Below are positions 1 through 8,003 of a stretch of DNA of 18,476 nt, one piece after another. The position numbers were made by a program, and so were the translations under genes. Origin of the DNA: a bacterium (GTDB lineage Bacteria > Actinomycetota > Acidimicrobiia > Acidimicrobiales > UBA8592); contig PATL01000036.1 in the NCBI GenBank assembly GCA_002713605.1, forward strand, positions 1-18,476, given 5' to 3'. A model generated the notes under the pieces. It was not told the origin of the DNA and did not search any database. It saw only the letters and a list, made by a program, of their open reading frames with translations. Position 1 is the first letter of the stretch. Each line of letters starts with the position of its first letter.

Positions 1-90
1 AAAACAGCTGCGAAGAAAGCTCCAGCTAAGAAAACAGCTGCGAAGAAAGCTCCAGCTAAGAAAACAGCTGCGAAGAAAGCTCCAGCTAAG
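1..90 (+). repeat. Three perfect 30-bp tandem repeats coding for KTAAKKAPAK
   Basis: Bases 1-30, 31-60 and 61-90 are identical, each ten codons long and in frame with the DksA-like gene. A partial fourth unit decays at 91 (AAA, then TCG). The array runs off the left edge, so three is a minimum copy number. Identity at synonymous positions suggests recent duplication or slippage. Confidence 0.95.
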
Positions 91-471
91 AAATCGCCGT
101 TTGATAAGAAGTTCTTATCAACCCAAAAAGAGTCTCTTTTGCTAGAGAGAAGCAAGTACGTAAAATCTGCGGCCTCTTTTAAAGCAGAGGCTGACTCTTT
201 GATTGAGGGACGTGAACCAGGAGATGTTGATTTCGGGGAAGAAGGCGGAGAAGGTGATACCTTAGCAGTTGAACGAGAGAGAGATCTAGCATTGAGTGCT
301 CATGCCCAGCAGGCAGTTGATGAAATTGATGCAGCTCTTGAGAGGTTGAAGAAGGGAACATACGGAATTTGTATAGTCTCTGGTAAAAATATTCCCAAGG
401 AAAGACTTCGAGCAATACCTTGGGCAGCCGAAAGAGTTGAATACAAGGTTGGCGGAATGGGGTTTAGGTAA
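1..471 (+). CDS. DksA/TraR-like RNA polymerase-binding protein with Lys/Ala/Pro-rich N-terminal tail (5' end outside window)
   Basis: The frame is open from the first base, so the N-terminus lies outside the window; 156 residues are visible. Residues 1-30 are three copies of KTAAKKAPAK, a basic tail like those of histone H1 and actinobacterial HU proteins, expected to bind DNA or RNA. From about residue 47 the protein resembles the DksA/TraR family: an acidic coiled-coil stretch, then the signature GTYGIC...GKNIPKERLRAIPWA. Family members act through the RNA polymerase secondary channel. The usual four-Cys zinc finger is degenerate: only Cys124 (visible numbering) remains, the second position is Ser and the last pair is missing. 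A TTG at 139 could be misread as the start, but the repeat tail upstream is in frame and continuous. This gene next to lspA-rluD is a common actinobacterial arrangement. The family is fairly sure; the exact function is not. Confidence 0.82.
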   Translation, partial: KTAAKKAPAKKTAAKKAPAKKTAAKKAPAKKSPFDKKFLSTQKESLLLERSKYVKSAASFKAEADSLIEGREPGDVDFGEEGGEGDTLAVERERDLALSAHAQQAVDEIDAALERLKKGTYGICIVSGKNIPKERLRAIPWAAERVEYKVGGMGFR

Positions 472-548
472 AACCTAGAGGGCTCATAGCTTAAAGCAGT
501 AACCTAAGTCATAAGGAAAACTGCCTTTTAAGATTAGAAAGCAAACAA

Positions 549-1025
549 ATGAACAAGAAGACTTTATTTTTTGTCCTACCATCTCTTGTAGTTTTGATGC
601 TTGATCAAATAACAAAATCAATTGCTGTAGCTAAATTAGAACCCAGTGATCCGATTGAATTGTTTTGGACTCTGCAACTTAATTTGATTCGCAACGCAGG
701 TGCGTCATTTTCAATTGGGAGGAATCTGACCCCGGTAATAGCGACGATTGCAATAATAGCTTCAGTAGTTATTGCATATTTGGGGCTTACTGAAACCAAC
801 CTGAAAATCAAATTTCTCTTTGGTGTAGTTTTTGGCGGAGTATTGGGCAATGTCGCAGATCGGATTTTCCGAAGAGGTGATGGGTTTTTGAGTGGGGAAG
901 TTGTTGATTTTATTGATCTCCAATGGTGGCCAATATTTAACTTTGCTGATGTCGCTCTTGTTGTTGGTTTGCCACTCCTGCTTTATTACCGTTACCAAGT
1001 TGAGCGGGATATTGCGAATGGCTGA
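549..1025 (+). CDS. lspA: Lipoprotein signal peptidase (signal peptidase II)
   Basis: This membrane aspartyl protease cleaves the signal peptide of prolipoproteins after diacylglyceryl transfer. At 158 residues it has the normal family length, with four hydrophobic segments (about 5-20, 62-80, 88-103, 128-146). Family boxes are visible: DQITK at 19-23, NAGASFS at 49-55 (usually NxGAAF), GNVADR at 100-105 and NFADVAL at 131-137. The catalytic pair should be Asp104 and Asp134. The ATG at 549 has only a weak A-rich ribosome-binding region; a TANNNT box (TAAGAT, 529-534) lies 14 bases upstream and could give a very short leader. Its TGA stop overlaps the rluD start, so the two are probably co-translated. 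Confidence 0.95.
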   Translation: MNKKTLFFVLPSLVVLMLDQITKSIAVAKLEPSDPIELFWTLQLNLIRNAGASFSIGRNLTPVIATIAIIASVVIAYLGLTETNLKIKFLFGVVFGGVLGNVADRIFRRGDGFLSGEVVDFIDLQWWPIFNFADVALVVGLPLLLYYRYQVERDIANG

Positions 1026-1944
1026 AGATAAAGTCCGTTACTATCTTTCAACACACCATGATGGGGAAAGGATAGATCGCGTTATAGCTTTCTTCTCTGG
1101 TCTTAGTAGGTCAAAGGTTTCTGAGTTGATCTCCGAGCGACTTATATTTCGCAATGGGATACCAATAAAAAAAGGTTCAGAGATAGCCCGCACGAATGAT
1201 GAAATTAGTATGCCAGATTTTTTGAATGCAGTCGCTGAAGAAATTACTGCAGACTCGTCAATAGACTACGGGGTTGTTTTTGCAGATGATTCGGTAATAG
1301 TCGTAAACAAGCCATCAGGTTTGGTCGTCCATCCGGGGTCAGGCATAGCCAATGGAACACTAGTCAATGGCTTAGCAGCACAGTTCCCAGATTTGAAAGA
1401 ACTCGGAGACCCTACTCGTTTGGGTTTAGTTCACAGGTTAGACAAAGGGACTTCTGGACTATTAATTGTTGCCAGAACATCTGAAGCTTTACACAATCTA
1501 AGATTTCAGATGCAACAAAGACAGGTGCATCGTCAATACTTCGCTATCGTTATGGGCCATGTTGAAGCGGATAAAGGTGTGGTTGACGCCCCACTAGGCA
1601 GAGACCCTAAAAATCCACTTAAAAGAGCAGTAATTCAAAACGGAAAACATGCTCGCACCCACTACGAAATAGATCAGAAACTTGAATCCCCTTTTGAAAT
1701 TTCTATCCTCAGTTGCAGACTCGAAACCGGTAGGACGCACCAGATCCGGGTTCACCTAGCTGCAATCGGGCATCCAGTTCTTGGCGATGAACTGTACGGA
1801 GGCCGAACATCTTTTAATGTTGATAATCGACTTGCGCTACATGCTCAAATGTTGACATTTTCGCACCCGAAAACAAATAATCAGATGAACTTTGAGTCTC
1901 CGATACCTAATGAACTAGTAGCCATGAAAGACACTTTTGTATGA
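1018..1944 (+). CDS. rluD: RluD-type large-subunit rRNA pseudouridine synthase
   Basis: The protein converts uridines to pseudouridine in 23S rRNA; the RluA/RluD family is clear, the exact target bases are inferred. It has 308 residues from ATG 1018, which overlaps the lspA stop by eight bases. The frame is open further upstream inside lspA, but that extension is not family-like and is not used. An S4 RNA-binding domain occupies about residues 17-60. The catalytic domain follows, with the motif GLVHRLDKGTSGLL at 136-149 and catalytic Asp142. The later conserved block LETGRTHQIRVHLAAIGHPV is at 235-254. The 3' end overlaps the next gene by four bases (ATGA). Confidence 0.94.
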   Translation: MAEDKVRYYLSTHHDGERIDRVIAFFSGLSRSKVSELISERLIFRNGIPIKKGSEIARTNDEISMPDFLNAVAEEITADSSIDYGVVFADDSVIVVNKPSGLVVHPGSGIANGTLVNGLAAQFPDLKELGDPTRLGLVHRLDKGTSGLLIVARTSEALHNLRFQMQQRQVHRQYFAIVMGHVEADKGVVDAPLGRDPKNPLKRAVIQNGKHARTHYEIDQKLESPFEISILSCRLETGRTHQIRVHLAAIGHPVLGDELYGGRTSFNVDNRLALHAQMLTFSHPKTNNQMNFESPIPNELVAMKDTFV

Positions 1945-3047
1945 CGATTGATCCATTAATCCCCGACTACACGGGTGCCTGTTTAAGCAATATTATTCCA
2001 GCACTTTTGGAGCATTCGGTGATCGGGTCTGGTTGGATACCTGATGAAGTCCTGGCCGCAAATAAGACAGTGCTTCTTCTTGTTGACGGATTCGGCTATG
2101 AACAATTCGTAACTTCTGAACAAAGAGGACTAGTTCCTAATCTGACAAAAATGAATTCAAAGAAAATTATGACTGTCGCTCCAACTACTACAGCTACAGC
2201 TCTTACTTCTTTAACAACAGGAAGGCCACCAGGGGAACACGGGATTATCGGTTACAAAGTTAGTATCGGGAATCAGATACTGAACTCACTTAGATGGACG
2301 ACCGGAAGGGGAGTAGCAGTAAACGAGATAAATCCAAGTTCGTTCCAACCTATACCTCCATTCTTAGGTGAAACGATCCCTGCGGTATCTCCAGCTGAAT
2401 TCAGGAATAGTGGTTTTACAGAAGCCCACCTTCGTAACGCACACTATGAGGGATACTTCCTTCCAAGTAATATCTCGCATCACATCGCGCAATGCTTGGA
2501 TCAAGAAAGTCGACTTGTTTATGCCTACTACGATGGGCTAGACAAAGTAGGTCATATTCACGGCACGGGCTCCTTTCACGATGCCGAGATAGCCTTCGTA
2601 GACTATCTAATTGGGCAAATATATGAGATGCTTCCAAGTGGAACAGCTTTAATCGTGACTTCAGACCATGGAATGGTCAACGTTGGTGATTCTGTTATCG
2701 AAATAAATGATTCTGTTATGCAAAGAACTAATACTATTTCTGGTGAAGCGCGGTTCCTGTGGTTTCATCCTGCTCGGGGTAATCATGACAGTTTGCTTCA
2801 AGATTTACAAGATTTGTACAGTAACTGTGCTTGGGTGCGAACCAAAGACCAGATACTGGATGAAGGATGGTTTGGAAGACAGATTTCGGACCAAGCAAAA
2901 GAAAGGCTTGGCGAAATTGCTTTATTGGCAAGGGATACCATCGCTTTCTTAGATAAAGAAAATCCCGGTCCGAAACTAGTTGGTCGTCATGGATCGCTAA
3001 CTGAAACGGAAGTTTATGTGCCATTAATCACTTCATTCAAAGACTGA
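1941..3047 (+). CDS. NPP-type phosphodiesterase / nucleotide pyrophosphatase (alkaline phosphatase superfamily)
   Basis: At 368 residues this is a two-zinc phosphodiesterase of the type I phosphodiesterase/nucleotide pyrophosphatase family. All expected metal ligands can be placed: Asp49 (LLLVDGFGYE), a nucleophilic Thr in the run at 82-84 (APTTTATA), Asp201 and His205 (GLDKVGHIHG), Asp242-His243 (TSDHGMVN) and His350 (GRHGSLTE). No signal peptide is visible, so a cytoplasmic location is likely. The substrate cannot be read from sequence; nucleotide or phospholipid-type diesters are possible. The ATG overlaps the rluD stop in an ATGA arrangement, indicating translational coupling with lspA-rluD. 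Confidence 0.87.
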   Translation: MTIDPLIPDYTGACLSNIIPALLEHSVIGSGWIPDEVLAANKTVLLLVDGFGYEQFVTSEQRGLVPNLTKMNSKKIMTVAPTTTATALTSLTTGRPPGEHGIIGYKVSIGNQILNSLRWTTGRGVAVNEINPSSFQPIPPFLGETIPAVSPAEFRNSGFTEAHLRNAHYEGYFLPSNISHHIAQCLDQESRLVYAYYDGLDKVGHIHGTGSFHDAEIAFVDYLIGQIYEMLPSGTALIVTSDHGMVNVGDSVIEINDSVMQRTNTISGEARFLWFHPARGNHDSLLQDLQDLYSNCAWVRTKDQILDEGWFGRQISDQAKERLGEIALLARDTIAFLDKENPGPKLVGRHGSLTETEVYVPLITSFKD

Positions 3048-3066
3048 TACACGATGTTGCTTGCTG

Positions 3067-3072
3067 TAGAAT
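3067..3072 (+). promoter_or_regulatory. -10 element of a likely leaderless bpa promoter
   Basis: TAGAAT fits the actinobacterial TANNNT -10 consensus and lies exactly six bases before the bpa ATG at 3079, so transcription would begin at or next to the start codon. CTGATA at 3044-3049 is a 4/6 match to TTGACA with a 17-base spacer. No Shine-Dalgarno sequence is present. Confidence 0.55.
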
Positions 3073-3078
3073 GTCATT

Positions 3079-3594
3079 ATGGATGAAAATACTCAACACG
3101 TAAAAGCTGAACAGGCCGAGATAGTAGAAAATGAGGATAAGCCAAGCGAATCAAATGGGGAGTTCATAGAGCAACCTGCGAAAGTGATGAGAGTTGGATC
3201 AATGCTACGCCAACTACTCGACGAACTTCGTGAAGTGCAATTAGACGAAGGAAGTCGTGATCGCATGCGAGATATATATGACACTTCTGTCCAAGAACTA
3301 GGTTCAGCTCTTTCTTCAGAATTGAAGAAGGAGTTAGACCGCATAACATTGCCGTTTGGCACAGACGAGATACCAAGCGAAGCAGAACTTCGGGTGGCTC
3401 AGGCACAACTTGTTGGGTGGCTTGAGGGGCTTATTCAAGGCATTCAAGCAACGCTTTTCGCTCAACAGATGGCAGCGCAACAGCAATTGGCGAATATGCG
3501 TGCAGGCGGTGAGCTCTTGCCTGGTGGCTCCTCCGAAACCTCACCTTCTCAAGATCAACAAGATTCTCAAGATCGACCAGGGACTTATCTCTAA
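3079..3594 (+). CDS. bpa: Bacterial proteasome activator (Bpa/PafE family)
   Basis: The 171-residue protein matches the Bpa/PafE family (mycobacterial member about 174 residues). This family forms an ATP-independent ring that docks on the 20S proteasome and opens its gate for unfolded substrates. An acidic, probably disordered N-terminus (1-33) is followed by a helical core at about 37-140 (MRVGSMLRQLLDELREVQ; WLEGLIQGIQATLFAQQ), then a polar tail ending in GTYL. Known family members end in GQYL, the docking motif for the proteasome alpha ring; here Gln is replaced by Thr while Gly, Tyr and terminal Leu are kept. The gene implies that the cell has a 20S proteasome, whose genes are not in this window. 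It appears to have its own leaderless promoter. Confidence 0.9.
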   Translation: MDENTQHVKAEQAEIVENEDKPSESNGEFIEQPAKVMRVGSMLRQLLDELREVQLDEGSRDRMRDIYDTSVQELGSALSSELKKELDRITLPFGTDEIPSEAELRVAQAQLVGWLEGLIQGIQATLFAQQMAAQQQLANMRAGGELLPGGSSETSPSQDQQDSQDRPGTYL

Positions 3595-3634
3595 CCATTG
3601 GCGTATTCTCTCATCTTGTTGTAAATATATTAAG

Positions 3635-3664
3635 ACTACAAATGACAAATATGTAGTTTGTCAT
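3635..3664 (+). promoter_or_regulatory. Nested inverted repeats upstream of dnaE (candidate operator or hairpin)
   Basis: ATGACAAA (3642-3649) and TTTGTCAT (3657-3664) are perfect 8-bp arms around a 7-base spacer. A second, interleaved repeat pairs ACTACA (3635-3640) with TGTAGT (3652-3657). There is no T-run after it, so it is not a canonical intrinsic terminator. It lies 27 bases before the dnaE start, in the 96-base gap between bpa and dnaE. Confidence 0.4.
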
Positions 3665-3690
3665 ACCCTAACAACAGGATTTAACGTCTA

Positions 3691-6600
3691 ATGTCTAATT
3701 CGTTCACACATCTTCACGTTCATACTGAGTACTCAATGCTCGACGGTGCGTCACGACTTGATGAAATTGTCAAGGCAGCCGTAGAAGACGGTCAACCGGC
3801 TTTAGGAATAACTGATCATGGGAACATGTACGGAGTGCTTCCTTTCTATCGCGCATGCAAGGAAGAAGGAATAAAACCAATTATCGGAACTGAAGCCTAT
3901 ATGGCACATGAATCTCGATTTGAGCGACCGAGACGTGGGCGTGGGAAAGCTTCAGAATTCCCTGATTCTGGAGGAAATACAGATGAAGGACGAAAACTTT
4001 ATTACCACTTAACCTTGCTTGCCGAGAATAACACTGGATATAAAAACCTAATACAGATAGCTAGCCGCGCCTATATGGAGGGTTTCTATTACAAGCCGAG
4101 AGTCGACTGGGAAGTATTAAATGATCACAGTGATGGTGTCATTGCCACAACAGGGTGCTTAGGTGGTCAAGTTCTGCAGTCTCTCCTAAGAGGTGATGAA
4201 GCTGAAGCATTAGACAAAGCTGGACGACTTCAGGAGATTTTTGGTAAAGATAATCTTTTTGTGGAACTTCAGGATCATGGTATTCCTGAGCAGAAACAAA
4301 CAAATCCGGCATTAATGAAAATTGCAAGCAAACTTGGAGCTCCTCTATTAGCAACCAACGACTGCCATTACACCCATCAACATGATCACATCGCCCATGA
4401 TGCATTGTTATGCGTTCAAACCGGTTCGCTGATAAGCGACCCAAACCGATTTAAGTTTCATGGAGATCAGCACTATCTTAAGACAGCAACTGAAATGAGA
4501 TATCTGTTTAATTCAGTGGAAGTTGCCTGCGACAACACTCTTTGGATAGCAGAAAGGTCAAACGTTGAAATTGAATTCGGAAAGCCGTTACTTCCAGACT
4601 TCCCACTTCCAGATCAATTCAACAACGATGATGAATATCTTCAACACCTAACTTTAGAAGGGGCTAGGGAAAGATGGGGAGACAAACTCACTGAGGAAAT
4701 TTCTGACAGACTTGCATATGAACTGCGCGTAATGAGCGATATGGGATTTTCTGCATATTTTCTGATTACATGGGACTTGATTCGTTATGCGAGAGAGCAA
4801 GGTATCAGAGTTGGACCTGGAAGGGGATCAGCAGCAGGAAGCGCTGTAGCTTATGCACTAAAGATCACAGATCTAGATCCGATTGAATATGATCTTCTTT
4901 TTGAGCGTTTCCTAAACCCATCACGAATATCAATGCCTGATATAGATATGGATTTCGACTCTCGTTATCGCGACGCAATGATAAATTACGTGGCGTCAAA
5001 GTACGGGCGTGATCATGTCGCCCAAATAATTACCTTTTCACAGATTAAAGGAAGAGCCGCAGTACGAGATGCGGCGCGAGTATTAGACAAGCCATATTCT
5101 GTTGGTGATCAAATAGCTAAAGCCATTCCTCCGCCTGTCATGGGAAGAGACACCCCCCTGTGGGCATGCTTGACTAAATCAGAATCTTACCAGGAAGGGT
5201 TCAAGGCGGCATCTGAAATACGGCAGATGTATGAGAACGATCCTGTTGTCAAAGAAGTAATTGACGTTGCACTGGGGCTTGAAGGTCTTCGTCGCCAGGA
5301 CTCAATTCATGCAGCTGGGGTGGTTATCACCAAGGAACCATTAACCGAATATCTCCCAATACAAAGAAAGCCCGAAAAGGACAAAGATATTGAGGAGACA
5401 CCAGTTGTCACTCAATACGAAATGCAGTCTGTCGAAGACCTAGGCCTATTGAAAATGGACTTTCTTGGTTTGCGCAATCTAGATGTAATTACAGATAGCT
5501 TAGAACTCATTGAAGAAACGGCTGGGGTTCAATTAGATATTGACAACTTGCCACTTGATGATGAGAAGACATTTAACCTTCTCGCAGCGGGCGAATCTAT
5601 AGGTGTATTCCAATTAGAGTCGCCCCCTATGCGAGCTTTGATGAGAGCTTTGGCCCCCTCGAGCTTTGAAGATGTTGCCGCTTTAGTAGCTCTTTACCGC
5701 CCAGGCCCTATGGCGGCCAATATGCATAACGATTATGCCGACCGGAAGAACGATCGAAAACCCGTAGAGTATTTCCATCCAGATGCTGAAGAATTACTCA
5801 GAGATACATATGGATTGATGATTTATCAGGAGAGCGTGATGCGGGTTGCGCAGAAATTTGCAGGCTATACCCTCGCTCAAGCCGACAATCTTAGAAAGGC
5901 AATGGGCAAAAAAATACGTTCTGCCATGGAGAAAGAACGAGAACGATTTACTTCGGGTATGGAGAGTATGGGGTATGAAACCAGATTGAGCGAGGACGTA
6001 TTTGAAGTAATCTCCCAATTCGCTGATTATGCGTTTAACAAGAGTCACAGTTACGGATACGGATTGGTTGCATACCAAACAGCGTTTTTAAAGGCCCATT
6101 ATCCCGTTCAGTATATGGCTGCTTTGATGACCAGCGTTAAAGGAAGAAAAAAGGAAGATTCTGCAATATATCTTAACGAGTGCCGTCACATGGGTCTTGA
6201 AGTCTCAGTTCCCGATGTCAATACTGCTCAAATGAATTATTACCCTGATACTAAAATTGGAAATGAAAGTCAGCGAATAGTTTATGGGCTTTCAGCGATA
6301 AGAAATGTTGGAGAGGGAATTGTCTCTCTACTAATATCAGAGCGAAATTTAAACGGACCCTTTATAGATTTCTATGACTTCTGTGAAAGAGTTGACCTTC
6401 AAGTGCTTAACAGGAGAGCAATTGAAGCTTTGATCAAAGCAGGTTCGTTTGATTCACTTGGTCACACTAGGCAGGGCCTACTAGCAAGTTACGAACAGAT
6501 CATTGAGCAAACTGTGTCAAGACGCCGTGAAAAGGAAATGGGTGTAATGACATTATTTGAAGTGGTGTCAGAGGATGCCTCACAAGTTTTTGATGACAAG

Positions 6601-7242
6601 GTTCTAATACCAGAGATAGAATTTGAGAAACAACAACGACTCTCATTTGAGAAAGAGATGCTTGGTAGATACATTTCGGATCACCCACTACGAGGCTATG
6701 AAGGAACTTTGAGAAGAAAATGCGATGTTACAAGTCAGGGCGTCAGTACTTTAGATGAGGGTAAGATCATAAAAGTCGGCGGCGTGATCACAGAAGTCAA
6801 TAAGAAACATACACAGCGAGGAGACTTGATGGCAACTATTTCACTTGAAGATCTAGAAGGTGAAATAGAAGTCATAGTCTTCACAAAGGCGATGGCTCAG
6901 GTTGGACATAAACTTGCAACTGATCGCCCCGTAATTGTGACGGGGCGTGTAGATAGGCGAGATGAAAATTCAAAGATAATTTGTCTTGAAGTTGAAGAGT
7001 TGAAAAGTGATCAAGAGAGCAAAGTCACGTCAATAGATGTCAAGATCCCTTCAACCGGAACATCTACAAAACATTTAGAGAACCTTGCTTTGTTATTGTC
7101 CGAACATGCTGGTGAGTGCGACGTGTATGTGCACCTAGGATCAAAGAGAATTTGGCTCGGGGCCGATGTCCGGGTCGATCCTGACAGTGGGCTTCTTGGA
7201 GAACTTCGTGTTCTCTTTGGAGCCGAATGTATTTTGACTTGA
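3691..7242 (+). CDS. dnaE: DNA polymerase III alpha subunit (replicative polymerase)
   Basis: The 1183-residue protein is a full-length DnaE1-type replicative polymerase. The N-terminal PHP domain keeps its metal ligands: His9 and His11 (HLHVHTEYS), Asp18, His43 (GITDHGN), Glu68, and Asp224/His226 (TNDCHY). This suggests a working 3'-5' proofreading site, as known for mycobacterial DnaE1. The palm contains GPGRGSAAGSA (375-385), PDIDMDFD with catalytic Asp417 and Asp419, and the third Asp590 in KMDFLGL. The C-terminal part includes an OB fold with VGGVITEVNKK. The ATG at 3691 follows AGGA (3676-3679), a slightly distant ribosome-binding site. No intein or frame break was found. The gene stands alone between bpa and the accessory block. 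Confidence 0.97.
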   Translation: MSNSFTHLHVHTEYSMLDGASRLDEIVKAAVEDGQPALGITDHGNMYGVLPFYRACKEEGIKPIIGTEAYMAHESRFERPRRGRGKASEFPDSGGNTDEGRKLYYHLTLLAENNTGYKNLIQIASRAYMEGFYYKPRVDWEVLNDHSDGVIATTGCLGGQVLQSLLRGDEAEALDKAGRLQEIFGKDNLFVELQDHGIPEQKQTNPALMKIASKLGAPLLATNDCHYTHQHDHIAHDALLCVQTGSLISDPNRFKFHGDQHYLKTATEMRYLFNSVEVACDNTLWIAERSNVEIEFGKPLLPDFPLPDQFNNDDEYLQHLTLEGARERWGDKLTEEISDRLAYELRVMSDMGFSAYFLITWDLIRYAREQGIRVGPGRGSAAGSAVAYALKITDLDPIEYDLLFERFLNPSRISMPDIDMDFDSRYRDAMINYVASKYGRDHVAQIITFSQIKGRAAVRDAARVLDKPYSVGDQIAKAIPPPVMGRDTPLWACLTKSESYQEGFKAASEIRQMYENDPVVKEVIDVALGLEGLRRQDSIHAAGVVITKEPLTEYLPIQRKPEKDKDIEETPVVTQYEMQSVEDLGLLKMDFLGLRNLDVITDSLELIEETAGVQLDIDNLPLDDEKTFNLLAAGESIGVFQLESPPMRALMRALAPSSFEDVAALVALYRPGPMAANMHNDYADRKNDRKPVEYFHPDAEELLRDTYGLMIYQESVMRVAQKFAGYTLAQADNLRKAMGKKIRSAMEKERERFTSGMESMGYETRLSEDVFEVISQFADYAFNKSHSYGYGLVAYQTAFLKAHYPVQYMAALMTSVKGRKKEDSAIYLNECRHMGLEVSVPDVNTAQMNYYPDTKIGNESQRIVYGLSAIRNVGEGIVSLLISERNLNGPFIDFYDFCERVDLQVLNRRAIEALIKAGSFDSLGHTRQGLLASYEQIIEQTVSRRREKEMGVMTLFEVVSEDASQVFDDKVLIPEIEFEKQQRLSFEKEMLGRYISDHPLRGYEGTLRRKCDVTSQGVSTLDEGKIIKVGGVITEVNKKHTQRGDLMATISLEDLEGEIEVIVFTKAMAQVGHKLATDRPVIVTGRVDRRDENSKIICLEVEELKSDQESKVTSIDVKIPSTGTSTKHLENLALLLSEHAGECDVYVHLGSKRIWLGADVRVDPDSGLLGELRVLFGAECILT

Positions 7243-7331
7243 AACTGACAACTCTTAAAGTTGCGTAAAATGTAATTACCGACTGAAATGGACTTAGGAG
7301 ATGGTGAGGTAGCCATTAGTTTGGGGCGGAC

Positions 7332-8003
7332 ATGGGATTCGAGGTTGAAACAAAGGACTGCACTGCTGTCACGGATGCCGAGCTAGGAGAACTTGAATCA
7401 TTATCCGCTGATTCACCGAACGCCATTTCAATGGGTCTGCTTTCAAAACAGGCTGAAGAATGGGTTCTCCTAACAACTGCACGCGAAAGCGGAAATCTTA
7501 AGGGTTATGTATTCTGTACCCTTGAGAGGATAGGTGGAACTCCTGCAGTGATTATGGGCCTTGGCTCAGTCATGAGAAATAATAAAAGGAACGCAACTCT
7601 GAAAGCGTTAATGAATGAACTCTATCACAGAGCTCTTATGGCTTTTCCCGACGAAGACGTTATCTTCGGAACTACGATTCTATCTCCAAGCGGTCTAGAA
7701 GTTTTTAAAGACCTAACTGATGAACTTCCTAAACCTTCTTATAGGCCAACTGGGGAAGAGCGTGCATGGGGTCGTCGATTCGCAAAACGACTTGGATTCT
7801 CCCAACTAGGGTTTGACGACAAGAAATTTATAGCAGTCGGAGATGGTTCCAAGCCATGTGTATTTGATCATGAAAGCCTAAAACCTGAGAAGATTGATAA
7901 AGATTTAATCGGCATGTTCTCGGATCTTAATCACGAAAGTGGCGATGCTATGGTGGCAGTAGCTTGGGCTATGGCGGAGAAACTTGAAAAACTCGGGTCC
8001 TGA
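7332..8003 (+). CDS. Unrecognised 223-residue protein, possibly GNAT-like
   Basis: I do not recognise this protein with confidence. It is soluble, with no signal peptide or membrane segment. The middle (about 53-115) has the feel of a GNAT acetyltransferase core: strands GYVFCTLERIGG and PAVIMGLGSVM, then a basic stretch RNNKRNATLKALMNELYHRA where an acyl-CoA pyrophosphate loop would sit. The C-terminal half has FAKRLGFSQLGFDDKKFI and a helical end. The classical Q/RxxGxG/A signature is absent, so this is only a guess. The ATG at 7332 follows GGGGCGGA; TAGTTT at 7317-7322 could act as a -10. Its 3' end overlaps or nearly abuts the nitroreductase gene, so the two are likely co-expressed. Confidence 0.6.
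   Translation: MGFEVETKDCTAVTDAELGELESLSADSPNAISMGLLSKQAEEWVLLTTARESGNLKGYVFCTLERIGGTPAVIMGLGSVMRNNKRNATLKALMNELYHRALMAFPDEDVIFGTTILSPSGLEVFKDLTDELPKPSYRPTGEERAWGRRFAKRLGFSQLGFDDKKFIAVGDGSKPCVFDHESLKPEKIDKDLIGMFSDLNHESGDAMVAVAWAMAEKLEKLGS

Noticed and set aside
1..90. Regular 30-bp repeats that might suggest a CRISPR array
   Set aside because: The units are directly adjacent with no spacers and are translated in frame as part of a protein.
513..530. Small hairpin AAGG ... CCTT before lspA as a terminator
   Set aside because: The stem is only about four base pairs with a short mixed T-run; too weak to call.
892..1017. Upstream extension of rluD inside lspA
   Set aside because: The extra 42 residues are a shifted-frame reading of the lspA C-terminus; the S4 domain begins normally from ATG 1018.
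7249..7263. Hairpin CAACT ... AGTTG just after dnaE as a terminator
   Set aside because: The five-base-pair stem has no T-run after it; at most a weak structure, and it may overlap a promoter-like TAAAAT at 7266.
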